Source: Streptomyces sp. NBC_01283 (GTDB taxonomy: Bacteria; Actinomycetota; Actinomycetes; Streptomycetales; Streptomycetaceae). Taken from it: DNA of 64,000 nt. Both the position numbers and the translations under genes were made by a program. The stretch's first letter is position 1, and each line of letters opens with the position of its first letter. The stretch is from assembly GCF_041435335.1 (NCBI RefSeq), contig NZ_CP108430.1, positions 3,888,501 through 3,952,500 on the forward strand, read 5' to 3'. Below, piece after piece: positions 44,566 through 54,006 of the stretch. The notes beneath the pieces were generated by a model. The model had not been told where the DNA came from. It searched no databases and worked only from the letters and a program-made list of their open reading frames with translations.

Positions 44566-44628
44566 GCACGTACGCCGGTAACGGCAGCACGCCTGCCGAC
44601 GGCACGCCGCTCAGCGGCACCTGAAGCA

Positions 44629-44672
44629 CGCGAAAGGACCTGCGCTCGGAGGGGGGTGCAGGTCCTTTCGCG
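44629..44672. terminator. Terminator between the surface protein and GMC oxidoreductase genes
   Basis: A 15-bp perfect stem (44629-44643 with 44658-44672) with a 14-base loop lies between two convergent stops. The outer arm carries AAAGG/CCTTT, giving a small T-run in both directions. Confidence 0.85.
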
Positions 44673-44719
44673 TACGCGGCTTCCGTTGCCGCCGGGCCAC
44701 TGGTTCTCGGCAGGCGCCG

Positions 44720-46555
44720 CTACTTCTTCGCAGGCATCGCGGGCATCCCCAGGAAGGGCAGCTTCAGGGCGCCGAACGCGTCCGCCGGTACCGCAGGGGA
44801 CTTCGGTTCGACGGCGGCGAGACGCACGTACTGCCCGCCCTGTGCGGGACGTGTGTCCTCGGCACCCTTGTTGGGCCAGAACGACATCGCGCGCTCGGCC
44901 TGCGCGGTGATCGTCAGCGAGGGGTTCACGCCCAGGTTCGCGGAGACCGCGGCGCCGTCGACGATCGAGATGCCGGGATGGCCGTAGAGGCGGTGGTAGG
45001 GGTCGATGACCCCGGTGTCGGCGGAGTCGCCGATCGGGCAGCCGCCGAGGAAGTGCGCGGTCAGCGGGGTGCCCATCAGCTCGCCGATGTTCGATCCGGC
45101 GAAGCCGTTGATCTCCTTGGCGAGCAGCGTCGCGGCCTCGGTGGCCTCGGGGATCTGCGTCGGGTTGGGCGCGCCGTGGCCCTGCCGGGCGGTCAGCAGG
45201 CCCTTGCCGATGCCCTTCTCCTTGCGGTACGTGGTCAGCGAGTTGTCGAGAGTCTGCATGACCAGGCCGATGATGGTCCGCTCCGACCAGTGCCGGTTGG
45301 AGAGCGAACGGGCCATCAGCCAGGGATGCCTGGCCACGTTGCCGAGCCATCCGGCGACACGCGCCTTGCCGCCCTTGATGCTGTACGGCACCTGCAGGAT
45401 CGTCAGGCCGCCCATCGCGTTGGACTTCTTGCCGTAGCGGACCGGCTCGATGTGCGTGGAGGCGTTCGGGTGGATCGACGAGGTGATCGCGACGCCCTTG
45501 GTGAAGTCCACCTTCTCCACGCCGTGCCGCTTGCGATAGCGGCGGTCGGTGGTCTGCGTGCCGACCAGGGCCTCGGAGTTGGTGCGGGTCAGCGCGCCGA
45601 GCCGCCCCGAGATGCGCGGGAGCAGGCCGGTGTCCTTCATGCGGTGCATGAGCGTCTGCGTGCCGTAGGTGCCCGCCGCGACGACGACCTCGCGGGCGGT
45701 GAACGTACGTCCGTTGCCCTTGCGCTTGTTGTCGGTGGGCAGCGTGGCGACGGCGAACCCGCCCCGCGAGTCCTCGGTGAGGCTGACGACGGAGGTCATC
45801 GGGTGGATGACGGCGCCCGCCTTCTCCGCCAGGTAGAGGTAGTTCTCGTTGAGGGTGTTCTTCGCGCCGTGCCGGCAGCCCGTCATGCACTCGCCGCACT
45901 CGGTACAGGCCTTGCGCGAGGGGCCCGCGCCTCCGAAGTAGGGATCGGGAACTTCCGCGCCCGGCTCGGCCGTTGAAGTACCTGAGGCGTCCTGTTCGTC
46001 GCCGAAGAAGACACCGACCGGTGCCATGTGGAAGCTGTCGCCCACTCCCATGGCCTGGGCGGTCGCCTTCAGATGGACGTCGGACGGAGTCGTGGTCGGG
46101 TTGATCCGCACCCCGAGCATGCGCTTGGCCTGCTCGTAGTAGGGGCTGAGCTCGCCCTGCCAGTCCGTGATGTCCTTCCACTGCGGGTCGTTGAAGAACG
46201 GCGCGGGGGGCACGTAGAGCGTGTTCGCGTAGTTCAGCGAACCTCCGCCGACGCCCGCCCCGGCGAGCACCATCACGTTGCCCAGCAGATGGATGCGCTG
46301 GATGCCGTAGAGGCCGAGGGCCGGTGCCCAGAGGTAGTTCTTGAGGTCCCAGGAGTTCTTCGGGAGCGACTCACGGGTGAAGCGACGCCCCGCTTCGAGC
46401 ACGCCGACGCGGTAGCCCTTCTCCGTCAGACGCAGGGCGGAGACGGAGCCGCCGAAGCCGGACCCGACGACGATGACGTCGTAGTCGTACGACGCGTCGT
46501 CGTAGCCGCCCGCCTCACTGTCCGGCTGTTTCTGGACAGAGCTCTCCTGTGACAT
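44720..46555 (-). CDS. GMC oxidoreductase, cholesterol-oxidase-like
   Basis: The product is 611 residues from ATG 46555, with GAGGAGAG upstream. The FAD-binding GSGFGG lies at 31-36 and LEAGRRF follows. GAGVGGGSLNYA and the C-terminal GGCPIGDSADTGVIDPYHRLYGHPGISIVDGAAV are GMC/cholesterol-oxidase signatures. A CxxCxxCxxxC motif (Cys217, 220, 223, 227) recalls an iron-sulfur site and is found in some ChoD-like proteins. The enzyme should oxidise an alcohol, possibly a sterol-like one; the real substrate is unknown. The next gene upstream is an aldehyde dehydrogenase 74 bp away on the same strand, suggesting an alcohol-aldehyde-acid route. Confidence 0.9.
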   Translation of the reverse strand: MSQESSVQKQPDSEAGGYDDASYDYDVIVVGSGFGGSVSALRLTEKGYRVGVLEAGRRFTRESLPKNSWDLKNYLWAPALGLYGIQRIHLLGNVMVLAGAGVGGGSLNYANTLYVPPAPFFNDPQWKDITDWQGELSPYYEQAKRMLGVRINPTTTPSDVHLKATAQAMGVGDSFHMAPVGVFFGDEQDASGTSTAEPGAEVPDPYFGGAGPSRKACTECGECMTGCRHGAKNTLNENYLYLAEKAGAVIHPMTSVVSLTEDSRGGFAVATLPTDNKRKGNGRTFTAREVVVAAGTYGTQTLMHRMKDTGLLPRISGRLGALTRTNSEALVGTQTTDRRYRKRHGVEKVDFTKGVAITSSIHPNASTHIEPVRYGKKSNAMGGLTILQVPYSIKGGKARVAGWLGNVARHPWLMARSLSNRHWSERTIIGLVMQTLDNSLTTYRKEKGIGKGLLTARQGHGAPNPTQIPEATEAATLLAKEINGFAGSNIGELMGTPLTAHFLGGCPIGDSADTGVIDPYHRLYGHPGISIVDGAAVSANLGVNPSLTITAQAERAMSFWPNKGAEDTRPAQGGQYVRLAAVEPKSPAVPADAFGALKLPFLGMPAMPAKK

Positions 46556-46629
46556 TGACTCTCCTCGTTGAGAACTAACCCCTGGAGAACGGCTCTTGAG
46601 GACCCGGACCCATGGCTGGCCGGCCCCGC

Positions 46630-48246
46630 CTACCGCAGGCGCAGGGACTTCATGACCTTCAGGCTCAGGCTCATGAACGCCGCGTACTTCTCGTCGTCCA
46701 TGCCGAAGGACGGCGCGAGGGGCATCAGACGCTGGTGCGCGACGGTCTGCGCCTCGGTGTACTTCAGGATGCCCTCGGAGCCGTGGCGGCGGCCGAGGCC
46801 CGATTCCTTCATGCCTCCCATCGGTGCCTGCACACTGCCGTAGGCGGGTGCGAAGCCCTCGTTCACGTTGACCGTGCCGGTGCGCAGGCGGGTGGCGATC
46901 TTGCGGCCGCGGCTGCCGTCCTTCGTCCAGACCGAGGAATTCAGTCCGTACGAGGTGGAGTTGGCAAGCTCGACAGCTTCGTTCTCGTCGGTGAAGCGGT
47001 AGACGGAGACGACCGGCCCGAAGGTCTCCTCGCCGCACACGGCCATCGGGGACTCGACGCCGTCCAGGATCGTCGGCTCGAAGAAGTACGGGCCGATGTC
47101 GGGCCGGGCGACGCCGCCCGCGAGCACCGTGGCGCCCTTGGCGACGGCCTCGTCGACATGCCGCTTGGTGGTCTCCAGCTGCCGCTCGCCGACCAGCGAG
47201 CCCATCTCCGCGCCGTACGCGAGGGAATGGCCGAGCCGCATCGCCTTCGTCCGCGCGGCGAAGCGCTCCAGGAACGTGTCGGCGATCGACTCGTGGACGT
47301 ACAGCCGCTCGATGGAGATGCAGAGCTGGCCCGCCGACGAGAAGCAGGCGCGCACCGCGCCGGCCGCCGCCTTGTCGATGTCGGCGTCGTGCAGGACCAG
47401 CATGGCGTTCTTGCCGCCGAGTTCGAGCGAGACGCCGACGAGCCGGCCCGCGGCGCCCTGGGCGACCTCGCGGCCGACGCGGGTGGAGCCGGTGAAGGAG
47501 ACGTAGTCGGCGTGCTTGACGATCTCGGGTCCGACGACGGGTCCGTCACCGAGGACGACCTGGAAGACCTCGGCGGGCAGACCGGCCTCGATGATGAGGT
47601 CACGGGCCCACAGGGCGGTCAGGCAGGTCTCCGTGTCGGGCTTCATCACCAGCGCGTTGCCCGCGACGAGCGCGGGGAGCGCGTCGCCGATGGACAGCTC
47701 GAGGGGGTAGTTCCAGGGCGCGATCTGGCCGACGACACCGCGCGGCTGCCGGTTCTCGGTGACCTTCGTGAGGGTCGGTACGACGCCGGTGTGCCGCTTG
47801 GGGTTCAGATACGCGGGGGCCTTGCGGCCGTAGTGCCGCGCGGCGAGCGCGACGGCCTGCAGTTCCTCGTGCGCGTGCAGCCGGGCCTTGCCGGTCTCCA
47901 GCTGGATGAGGTCGAGGACCTCGGCCTGGCGCTGCAGGACCAGGTCGTGAAAGCGGAGCAGGACCGCGGCGCGGCGGCGGACCGGGGTGCGCTCCCAGGC
48001 GACCTGGGCGACCCGGGCGCGCTCGAAGGCGGTGGCGACGTCCTCGGGGGTGGACTCGGGCAGGTCCGCCAGCTTCTCACCGGTGAACGGCTGGTGATTG
48101 GCGGTCCGTCCCGAGCCGATCACATCCCGGGTGAGCTGCGCGATGAGCTCGGGAGTCACCACGTCGGCGGCGGTGCGCGCGCCTGCGGGGGCGGTGGCTA
48201 TCGGGTTCGTGCCGAGGGGCGCTGCGGTCGCCTGCGAGTCCGTCAT
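46630..48246 (-). CDS. Succinate-semialdehyde dehydrogenase (GabD2-like)
   Basis: The product is 538 residues from ATG 48246. It belongs to the NAD(P)-dependent aldehyde dehydrogenase family; Glu275 in LELGGKN and the nucleophile Cys309 in SSAGQLCISIE are in place, and Asn179 in APWNYP binds the substrate. It is closest in pattern to GabD2-type succinate-semialdehyde dehydrogenase, but broad aldehyde use is possible. It probably forms an operon with the GMC oxidoreductase downstream. Palindromes lie 75-115 bp upstream. Confidence 0.92.
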   Translation of the reverse strand: MTDSQATAAPLGTNPIATAPAGARTAADVVTPELIAQLTRDVIGSGRTANHQPFTGEKLADLPESTPEDVATAFERARVAQVAWERTPVRRRAAVLLRFHDLVLQRQAEVLDLIQLETGKARLHAHEELQAVALAARHYGRKAPAYLNPKRHTGVVPTLTKVTENRQPRGVVGQIAPWNYPLELSIGDALPALVAGNALVMKPDTETCLTALWARDLIIEAGLPAEVFQVVLGDGPVVGPEIVKHADYVSFTGSTRVGREVAQGAAGRLVGVSLELGGKNAMLVLHDADIDKAAAGAVRACFSSAGQLCISIERLYVHESIADTFLERFAARTKAMRLGHSLAYGAEMGSLVGERQLETTKRHVDEAVAKGATVLAGGVARPDIGPYFFEPTILDGVESPMAVCGEETFGPVVSVYRFTDENEAVELANSTSYGLNSSVWTKDGSRGRKIATRLRTGTVNVNEGFAPAYGSVQAPMGGMKESGLGRRHGSEGILKYTEAQTVAHQRLMPLAPSFGMDDEKYAAFMSLSLKVMKSLRLR

Positions 48247-48320
48247 GCAGGTGAGCGTAAGCCCAGGTCAAGGTTTTGGGTACCCGTCGGTAATCAGCTT
48301 TCACCGCGTACACACACAAC

Positions 48321-48336
48321 GCCAGTGATCACTGGC
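48321..48336. promoter_or_regulatory. 16-bp perfect palindrome upstream of the aldehyde dehydrogenase gene
   Basis: GCCAGTGATCACTGGC is a perfect palindrome 75-90 bp upstream of the start codon at 48246, in the position of a repressor operator. No regulator is encoded nearby to match it. Confidence 0.5.
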
Positions 48337-48340
48337 GGCA

Positions 48341-48360
48341 AAGCCCCTGATCAGGGGCTT
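48341..48360. terminator. 20-bp perfect palindrome, possible terminator or operator
   Basis: AAGCCCCTGATCAGGGGCTT (48341-48360) is a perfect palindrome just downstream of the kinase terminator on the minus strand and upstream of the aldehyde dehydrogenase gene. The A/T ends and strong stem favour a terminator role; a second operator cannot be excluded. Confidence 0.5.
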
Positions 48361-48375
48361 AGCAGGAGTTGATCA

Positions 48376-48403
48376 ACGGGGGCCCGAATTTTCGAGCCCC
48401 CGT
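48376..48403. terminator. Terminator of the kinase cluster
   Basis: ACGGGGG(C) at 48376-48383 pairs with GAGCCCCCGT (48394-48403), with an AT-rich centre, about 17 bp after the stop of the last kinase gene. It separates the cluster from the aldehyde dehydrogenase gene. Confidence 0.7.
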
Positions 48404-48419
48404 CGCCGGGCCGGGCGGA

Positions 48420-50201
48420 TCAGAGCTCGTCGATCTCCAGGTTCGCGATCGCGGTCTTGGCGACCTCGCGACCGCGCTCGGTGAAGTCGCCCTTGCCCGG
48501 GTAGTCGATCCACAGCCGGTACATGTTCCCGGAGCGGGTCTTGTAGTAGAAGATCTTGGCCTCGTGCGGCAGCTCGGACTCCGAGTCGGTGTAGGTCACC
48601 GTGTTCTCGGCCGCGCCCCGCTCCTTGTACTTGGTGCCCTGCGTCTTCCCCTGGGGCGCGGGGTCGCTGCTCATGTGGCTGAAGGCCGTCTCGCCGCTCG
48701 CCTTGAAGTCCTCCATGTCGGCGTACGCCTGGGACTCGGCGGACCCGAGGATCTCCGCGGAGGTGTCCTTCTTCTCGGCGAGGTCGAGCGTGATGAAGAC
48801 GGAACCGCTGGGGTCGGTGTACCTGACCCACGTCTTGTCCGTGTCCGTGGGTTCCGGCTTGCTCTCCACGTAGTGCTCGGGCGCGGAGACCGTGGCCGCG
48901 ACGACCTTGGACTCGTGGTCCTTCCAGCCCTCCGCGTCCGAACCCCCGAACGGGTTCAGCGCCACGAGGACTCCCGCCGCCACGGCCGCGACGACGACGC
49001 CCGCGATGACGGCCAGCGCCCTGCGGCTCAGGAAGACGCCCTTGCCGCCGCGCCCGTCACCACGTCCGTCTCCCGTGACCGTGACGACCTGCGTCGGCGC
49101 CGGCTGCGGCGGTCTCGCCGCCTCCTCCAGGAGCGCGCGGACCTGCGCCGCGCGCGGGCGCTGGCCGGGCTCCTTGATCAGGAGGCCGTTGATCGCCTGC
49201 GCGAGCGGACCCGAGGCCGATGCGGGCGCGGCGGGCGTCGCGTTCAGGACGGACTGCAGAGTCGCCGGGGTGTTGTTGCGGCGGAACGGCGAGACGCCCT
49301 CCGTCGCGGCGTAGAGGACCACGCCGAGCGACCAGAGGTCCGAGGCGGGGCCGGGGCGCTGGCCCAGGACCCGCTCCGGGGCGATGAACTCGGGCGAACC
49401 GACGAAGCCGCCCGTGTCCGTCAGGTTCGTCTCGCCCTCGATCTGGGCGATGCCGAAGTCGGTGAGGACGACACGGTCGTGCTGCCCCAGCATCACGTTG
49501 TCCGGCTTGACGTCACGGTGCAGGATGCCCGCCTGATGGGCGGCGTCCAGGGCGCCGAGCACCTCCAGGCCGATGCGGGCGGCGTCGCGGGCGCCCAGGG
49601 TGCCCTCCTGGAGCGCGGCGCCGAGCGAACGCCCGTGCACCAGCTCCATGACGATCCACGGCTGGCCGTCCTCCACCGCCACGTCGTGGACGTTGACCAC
49701 GGCCGGGTGGTCGAGGCGGGCCGCGGCGCGTGCCTCGCGGCGCATCCGCTCGAAGACGTTGGTGCGCTCGCGCTCGGGCAGATGGTCGGGGATGCGGGGT
49801 TCCTTGACGGCGACCTCGCGGTCCACCGTCTCGTCCTTCGCGCGCCAGACCGTGCCCATGCCGCCGTGTCCGAGCTTGGACAGCAGGCGGTAACGGCCCG
49901 CGATCAGCCGGCCCGCGCCCGGATCCGGCTCGGACGGCTGATTCGGCACCACCTGCGTGGGCTGGGCGTGCGGCGAGAGCGGCTGCGGGTGCGGGTGCGG
50001 CTGCGGGTCCTGCGCGTACGGAGACTGGGGGTCCTGGGCGTACGGGGACTGCGGGTCCTGCGCGTACGGGTTGGCGTCCTGACCGTACGGACCGCCCTGC
50101 CCCCCTTGCCCAGGCGCACCGGCCTGCGGCGGCTGTGGCGGCTGCAGGCCGAAACTGGTCGGTTCGTACGGCCCGTAAGAGGCTCCCCCGTCATTACTCA
50201 T
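48420..50201 (-). CDS. Ser/Thr protein kinase, Tyr/Gln/Pro-rich N-terminus
   Basis: The product is 593 residues. A disordered N-terminus (residues 1-98) has repeats of eight residues with the core YAQDPQSP. The kinase domain follows: glycine loop GHGGMG 111-116, Lys133 in VAVK, catalytic HRDVKPDN and DFG, so it should be active. One membrane span (residues about 400-420) leads to an extracytoplasmic domain of about 165 residues with a Trp in WVRYTDPSGSV. This is the last of the five kinase-family genes in transcription order. Similar clusters in S. coelicolor (pkaD/H/I/J, from memory) affect sporulation. Confidence 0.94.
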   Translation of the reverse strand: MSNDGGASYGPYEPTSFGLQPPQPPQAGAPGQGGQGGPYGQDANPYAQDPQSPYAQDPQSPYAQDPQPHPHPQPLSPHAQPTQVVPNQPSEPDPGAGRLIAGRYRLLSKLGHGGMGTVWRAKDETVDREVAVKEPRIPDHLPERERTNVFERMRREARAAARLDHPAVVNVHDVAVEDGQPWIVMELVHGRSLGAALQEGTLGARDAARIGLEVLGALDAAHQAGILHRDVKPDNVMLGQHDRVVLTDFGIAQIEGETNLTDTGGFVGSPEFIAPERVLGQRPGPASDLWSLGVVLYAATEGVSPFRRNNTPATLQSVLNATPAAPASASGPLAQAINGLLIKEPGQRPRAAQVRALLEEAARPPQPAPTQVVTVTGDGRGDGRGGKGVFLSRRALAVIAGVVVAAVAAGVLVALNPFGGSDAEGWKDHESKVVAATVSAPEHYVESKPEPTDTDKTWVRYTDPSGSVFITLDLAEKKDTSAEILGSAESQAYADMEDFKASGETAFSHMSSDPAPQGKTQGTKYKERGAAENTVTYTDSESELPHEAKIFYYKTRSGNMYRLWIDYPGKGDFTERGREVAKTAIANLEIDEL

Positions 50202-50283
50202 GCCCCCATGAGTACCTTGCCGAAGGCCCCGGGTTCCACTGGGGTCACTGACTTGTGACAGGGGTGGTGCGCCGGGCGGGAAC

Positions 50284-51909
50284 TCAGCGGCGTACGAACG
50301 AGTCCACGGCCGTGTCGAAGTACCGCCTGCCCTCCGCTGCCCTGCCGACCGGCGCCGAGACCCACACGTCGTACATCCGGCCGCCCTCCTCCCAGCACAG
50401 GTCGTACGTGTGCCGGTCGCCCTCCGCCTCCGTGAAGCCGTCCCAGCTGAACTGCCAGAGTGCGGCGGGCCGTCCGTTGTGCGACGTCTCGGTGACCTCG
50501 GCGTCCCGGTAACCGGGGTTGTTCTCCGGCCCCTTGGCGTCGGAGCGGCGCTGCACGGCGAGCGGTCCGCCCGGCTCCGGGGCCGACTCCTTGATGCCTA
50601 TGCGGAACGTGCCGCCCGACGACTTGTAGAAGACGCGGGGCCCGTCCACCTCGCGCCTGAAGCCGTCGGGCACGGCGAGAGTGAAGCCCCGGTCGTCCTC
50701 CGTCACGCGGTAGCCCTCCGGGGCCTCCGGCGTGGAGGGCTTGGGGGTGCGGGAGCCGCGCGTGACCGTCACCGTCGGGGTCGGCGAGGGCGAGGGGCTC
50801 ACCGTCTTCGTCTGCGCGGACTGCGTGGACGGTGTCGTGGGCGTGCCGTCGCCGTCCCTGCCCAGCAGCAGCGCGGCGGACACCCCGGCCCCGGCCACCG
50901 CCGCCACGAGGGCGGCGGCGATCAGCATGACCCGGCGACGGCGACGGGATGGCCCCGCCGGCTGCCCGGGGGGACGCGTGGGCAGGTCACGGTAGGTGGG
51001 TGTGTAGCCGCCCGGCCCCGCGCCCGGCAGCGCCGACGGCTGACCGCCGGCCCGGCCCGCGGGCGTCGACGGCATCCGCCCCGTCTCGACGTACGTCCGC
51101 AGCAGCCGCTCCGCCTCCACCGTGCCGAGCCGTCGGTCGGGGTCGCGTTCGAGGAGGCCGAGGATGACGGGCAGCAGCGGAGCGGCGGCGGGCGGCGGGC
51201 GGATCTCGTCGAAGACGACGGCGTGCAGCACGCCGCCTATCGAGTCCCGGCGGAAGGGCGACTCACCGGTCATCGCGGTGACGAGGAGCGCGCCGAGCGA
51301 CCAGAGGTCGGACTCGGGCCCGGTCCGCTCGCCCGACATCCGCTCGGGCGCGGTGTATTCGGGAGAGCCCACGAACGATCCGGTCTCCGTGAGCGTCGTC
51401 GCCCCGCTGACCTGCGCGATCCCGAAGTCGGTGAGGACGACACGGCCGGTCGTCTCCTCCAGGAGGACGTTGGCGGGCTTGATGTCGCGGTGCAGGACCC
51501 CGGCGGCGTGCGCGAGACGCAGCGCGCCCAGCAGGGCTATGCCCATCCGGGCCACCTCCCGCGCGCCCATCGGACCCACCCGCGCGATCCGCCCGGCCAG
51601 CGAACCGCCCTCGATCAACTCCATGACGATGTAGGGGTGGTCGCTCTGTACGACGACGTCGTGGACGACGATGATGTGCGGATGGCGGAGCTGCGCCGCC
51701 GCCCGCGCCTCGCGCAGGGTCCGTTCGCGCTGCTGCGTCGAGTCGGTGTCGGAGAGCGTGTCGTCGAGGGCGAGTTCCTTGACGGCGACCCGGCGGCCGA
51801 GGAATTGATCCGTGGCCTGCCAGACCACGCCCATGCCACCCCTGCCGAGCCGCGCGTCCAGGCGGTAACGGCCAGCTATGACCCGGGCGTTGTCCCCCAC
51901 GCTCCCCAT
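50284..51909 (-). CDS. Ser/Thr protein kinase with extracytoplasmic domain
   Basis: The product is 541 residues from ATG 51909 (a GTG six codons earlier is possible). The kinase domain starts at once: GRGGMG near residue 22, Lys44 in VAVKE, then HRDIKPAN and DFG with APE. A Pro/Gly-rich juxtamembrane part, one span (VMLIAAALVAAVAGAGVSAALLL, near residue 340) and a Ser/Pro/Thr linker lead to a C-terminal domain of about 145 residues (from APEGYRVTEDDRGFTLAVPDGF). The same outer fold recurs in the neighbouring kinases and probably senses a cell-envelope ligand. Confidence 0.93.
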   Translation of the reverse strand: MGSVGDNARVIAGRYRLDARLGRGGMGVVWQATDQFLGRRVAVKELALDDTLSDTDSTQQRERTLREARAAAQLRHPHIIVVHDVVVQSDHPYIVMELIEGGSLAGRIARVGPMGAREVARMGIALLGALRLAHAAGVLHRDIKPANVLLEETTGRVVLTDFGIAQVSGATTLTETGSFVGSPEYTAPERMSGERTGPESDLWSLGALLVTAMTGESPFRRDSIGGVLHAVVFDEIRPPPAAAPLLPVILGLLERDPDRRLGTVEAERLLRTYVETGRMPSTPAGRAGGQPSALPGAGPGGYTPTYRDLPTRPPGQPAGPSRRRRRVMLIAAALVAAVAGAGVSAALLLGRDGDGTPTTPSTQSAQTKTVSPSPSPTPTVTVTRGSRTPKPSTPEAPEGYRVTEDDRGFTLAVPDGFRREVDGPRVFYKSSGGTFRIGIKESAPEPGGPLAVQRRSDAKGPENNPGYRDAEVTETSHNGRPAALWQFSWDGFTEAEGDRHTYDLCWEEGGRMYDVWVSAPVGRAAEGRRYFDTAVDSFVRR

Positions 51910-52012
51910 GCGGCCATCATGCCCCACACGTGTGCGGACGGACCCTGCGGGCGTGTGTGGCGGACTGGTTCCGGCCGCTCGCCCCAGCCGCCCCGGCCGG
52001 GAACCGTCGGGC

Positions 52013-53800
52013 TCAGGGCTCTCGCCAGCTCCGGACGATCGCGTCGAACTGCTGCCGTGCCGTCTTCCAGTCGGCCGCGGGGGACGACATGTAAATCACG
52101 TACTCGACGCCGTCACGGCTGATATAGCTCTGTGAGATGGCGCGGCGCGGGCCCTTGGTGGTGTCGTTCGCCCCCGCCTTCCAGCTGAACTCCCAGAGGG
52201 CGCCCTGCTGGTCGCGGAAGGTGTTCTGGTCCAACTGCAGCCGCTTGTAGTCGGGAAGTTTGGTCCGCAGGTTCTTCTCCAGCGCGAGCTGATGCCTGTA
52301 GGGGTTCTCGAACGTCGTGTTGCGGTCGATGCTGATACGTACGAAGTGCCGGCCGAAGTCCGGGGTGTAGTCGATCTGGCTGCCGTCGACCTCGCGCTCC
52401 CAGCCCTTGGGCAGCATGATGCTGAAGCCCTCGGCGTCCTTCACCCGGTGCCAGCCCTTGGGGATGCCGCCGACGGTCTTGCCCGGATCTCCGTCGCTGG
52501 AGTTCTGCGTACCGCCGTTGTGGTCCGCGTAGTACAGGTAGCCCGCGGTTCCACCGCCGAGCAGCACGGCCGCTGCGACCACCGAGACGATCGCGGTCGT
52601 CTTGCGGGACTTCTTGGGGTGGGACGGGGGCTGGGGGGCACCCTGGACAACAGTGCCGGAGTGGTGGGGGTAGAGGCCCGGGGCGGGGGTGGCGCCGGAG
52701 GCCGCGGGGTCGGTGGCGAAGCCAGTGCTGCGGCTTCCGCTTCCGTAGGTGCTGCCGCTCCCGCTTCCGTACATGCTGCCGTTCCCATTTCCGGGGACGG
52801 CGGTGCCGGGCTCCATGGAGTGGTGGCCGGGGGGCGGGGTGTGCTGTTGCTGGGCCTGCGACTGCGCATGTGGCTGCGACTGCGGGTGTGGCTGTGACTG
52901 CTGGGACGTGGGGTGGATCTGCGTCGGCACGTACGCCTGCGCCGCGCTCGGCCGACGTCCCTCCACCGCCTCGGCGAGCATCAACTCGGCGACCTCCGCG
53001 GTCGGCCGGGTGTTCGGATCCTTGCGGAGGAGTGCGCTGATGACGGGGGCCAGCGCCCCCGCGTGCTCGGCCGGCTCGGGCTCCTCCGTGACCACGGCCT
53101 GCATGGTGCCCAGCGGGGACGTGCGCCGGAACGGGGAATTCCCCTCGACCGCCGTGTACAGCGTCGCGCCGAGCGCCCACAGGTCGGACGCGGGCCCGGG
53201 GTTGGCGCCACTGACCCGCTCGGGCGCCAGATAGTCGACGGAGCCGACGACCTCGCCGGTCCGCGTGATCGTCGTGTCCCCCTCGATCGCGGCGATCCCG
53301 AAGTCGGTGAGCAGGATGCGCCGGTCGTCCGCCAGAAGTACGTTGCCGGGCTTGACGTCGCGGTGCAGGACCCCGGCGGCGTGCGCGGCGCGCAGGGCCT
53401 TCAGGGTCCACAGGCCGATACGGGCGGCCTCGAAGGGATCGATGCGGCCCTGGTCCTTGACGGCGTCGGCGAGCGAACACCCCTCGACCAGCTCCATCAC
53501 GATCCAGGGCCGGTCGTCGTACTCAAGGACGTCGTGGACGGTGACGACCGCGGGGTGGTTGATCCGGGCGGCGGCCCGCGCCTCCGCGTGCGTACGGGCG
53601 AAGAGGATCGCGCGGTCCGCCTCCTGCACGAACTGCGCAGCCGTCAGCTCCTTGACGGCGACGGTCCGGTGCAGCACCTCATCGCGCGCGCGCCACACCC
53701 GTCCCATGCCACCGCGGCCGATGGACTCTCCGAGCCGGTAGCGGCCCGCGAGGAGCAGGCCCTGCATCTGATTCACGATCCCCCGCATTGGTTCTGACAT
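52013..53800 (-). CDS. Ser/Thr protein kinase with Gln/His-rich linker
   Basis: The product is about 595 residues from ATG 53800; a GTG or ATG a few codons later is also plausible. Lys50 is in VAVK, followed by HRDVKPGN and DFG. After the kinase comes a Gln/Ser/Pro/His-rich and Gly/Ser-rich linker (such as SQQSQPHPQSQPHAQSQ) of about 130 residues. A span (TAIVSVVAAAVLLGGGTAGYLYY) follows, then an outer domain of about 170 residues (from GGIPKGWHRVKDAEGFSIMLP). Its KDAEGFSIMLPKGWERE stretch is shared with the other kinases of the cluster. Confidence 0.93.
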   Translation of the reverse strand: MSEPMRGIVNQMQGLLLAGRYRLGESIGRGGMGRVWRARDEVLHRTVAVKELTAAQFVQEADRAILFARTHAEARAAARINHPAVVTVHDVLEYDDRPWIVMELVEGCSLADAVKDQGRIDPFEAARIGLWTLKALRAAHAAGVLHRDVKPGNVLLADDRRILLTDFGIAAIEGDTTITRTGEVVGSVDYLAPERVSGANPGPASDLWALGATLYTAVEGNSPFRRTSPLGTMQAVVTEEPEPAEHAGALAPVISALLRKDPNTRPTAEVAELMLAEAVEGRRPSAAQAYVPTQIHPTSQQSQPHPQSQPHAQSQAQQQHTPPPGHHSMEPGTAVPGNGNGSMYGSGSGSTYGSGSRSTGFATDPAASGATPAPGLYPHHSGTVVQGAPQPPSHPKKSRKTTAIVSVVAAAVLLGGGTAGYLYYADHNGGTQNSSDGDPGKTVGGIPKGWHRVKDAEGFSIMLPKGWEREVDGSQIDYTPDFGRHFVRISIDRNTTFENPYRHQLALEKNLRTKLPDYKRLQLDQNTFRDQQGALWEFSWKAGANDTTKGPRRAISQSYISRDGVEYVIYMSSPAADWKTARQQFDAIVRSWREP

Positions 53801-54006
53801 GGCCAGGGTAGGGAGCGGCCGGCGCACGGGGAACCTCCGGGGGTACTCGGAGACCTCACTGTGACGCGCGACGCAACGACGCCGGGCCGTTCCCGCGGTC
53901 GAGGAACACCACGGAACAACGGTCAGGAGCAGTCAATTACCGCGCCCGAAGAGAAACATGATGACTGATAAGCGACGAGTGACGGACTGTGAACTCTGGG
54001 CGATGC

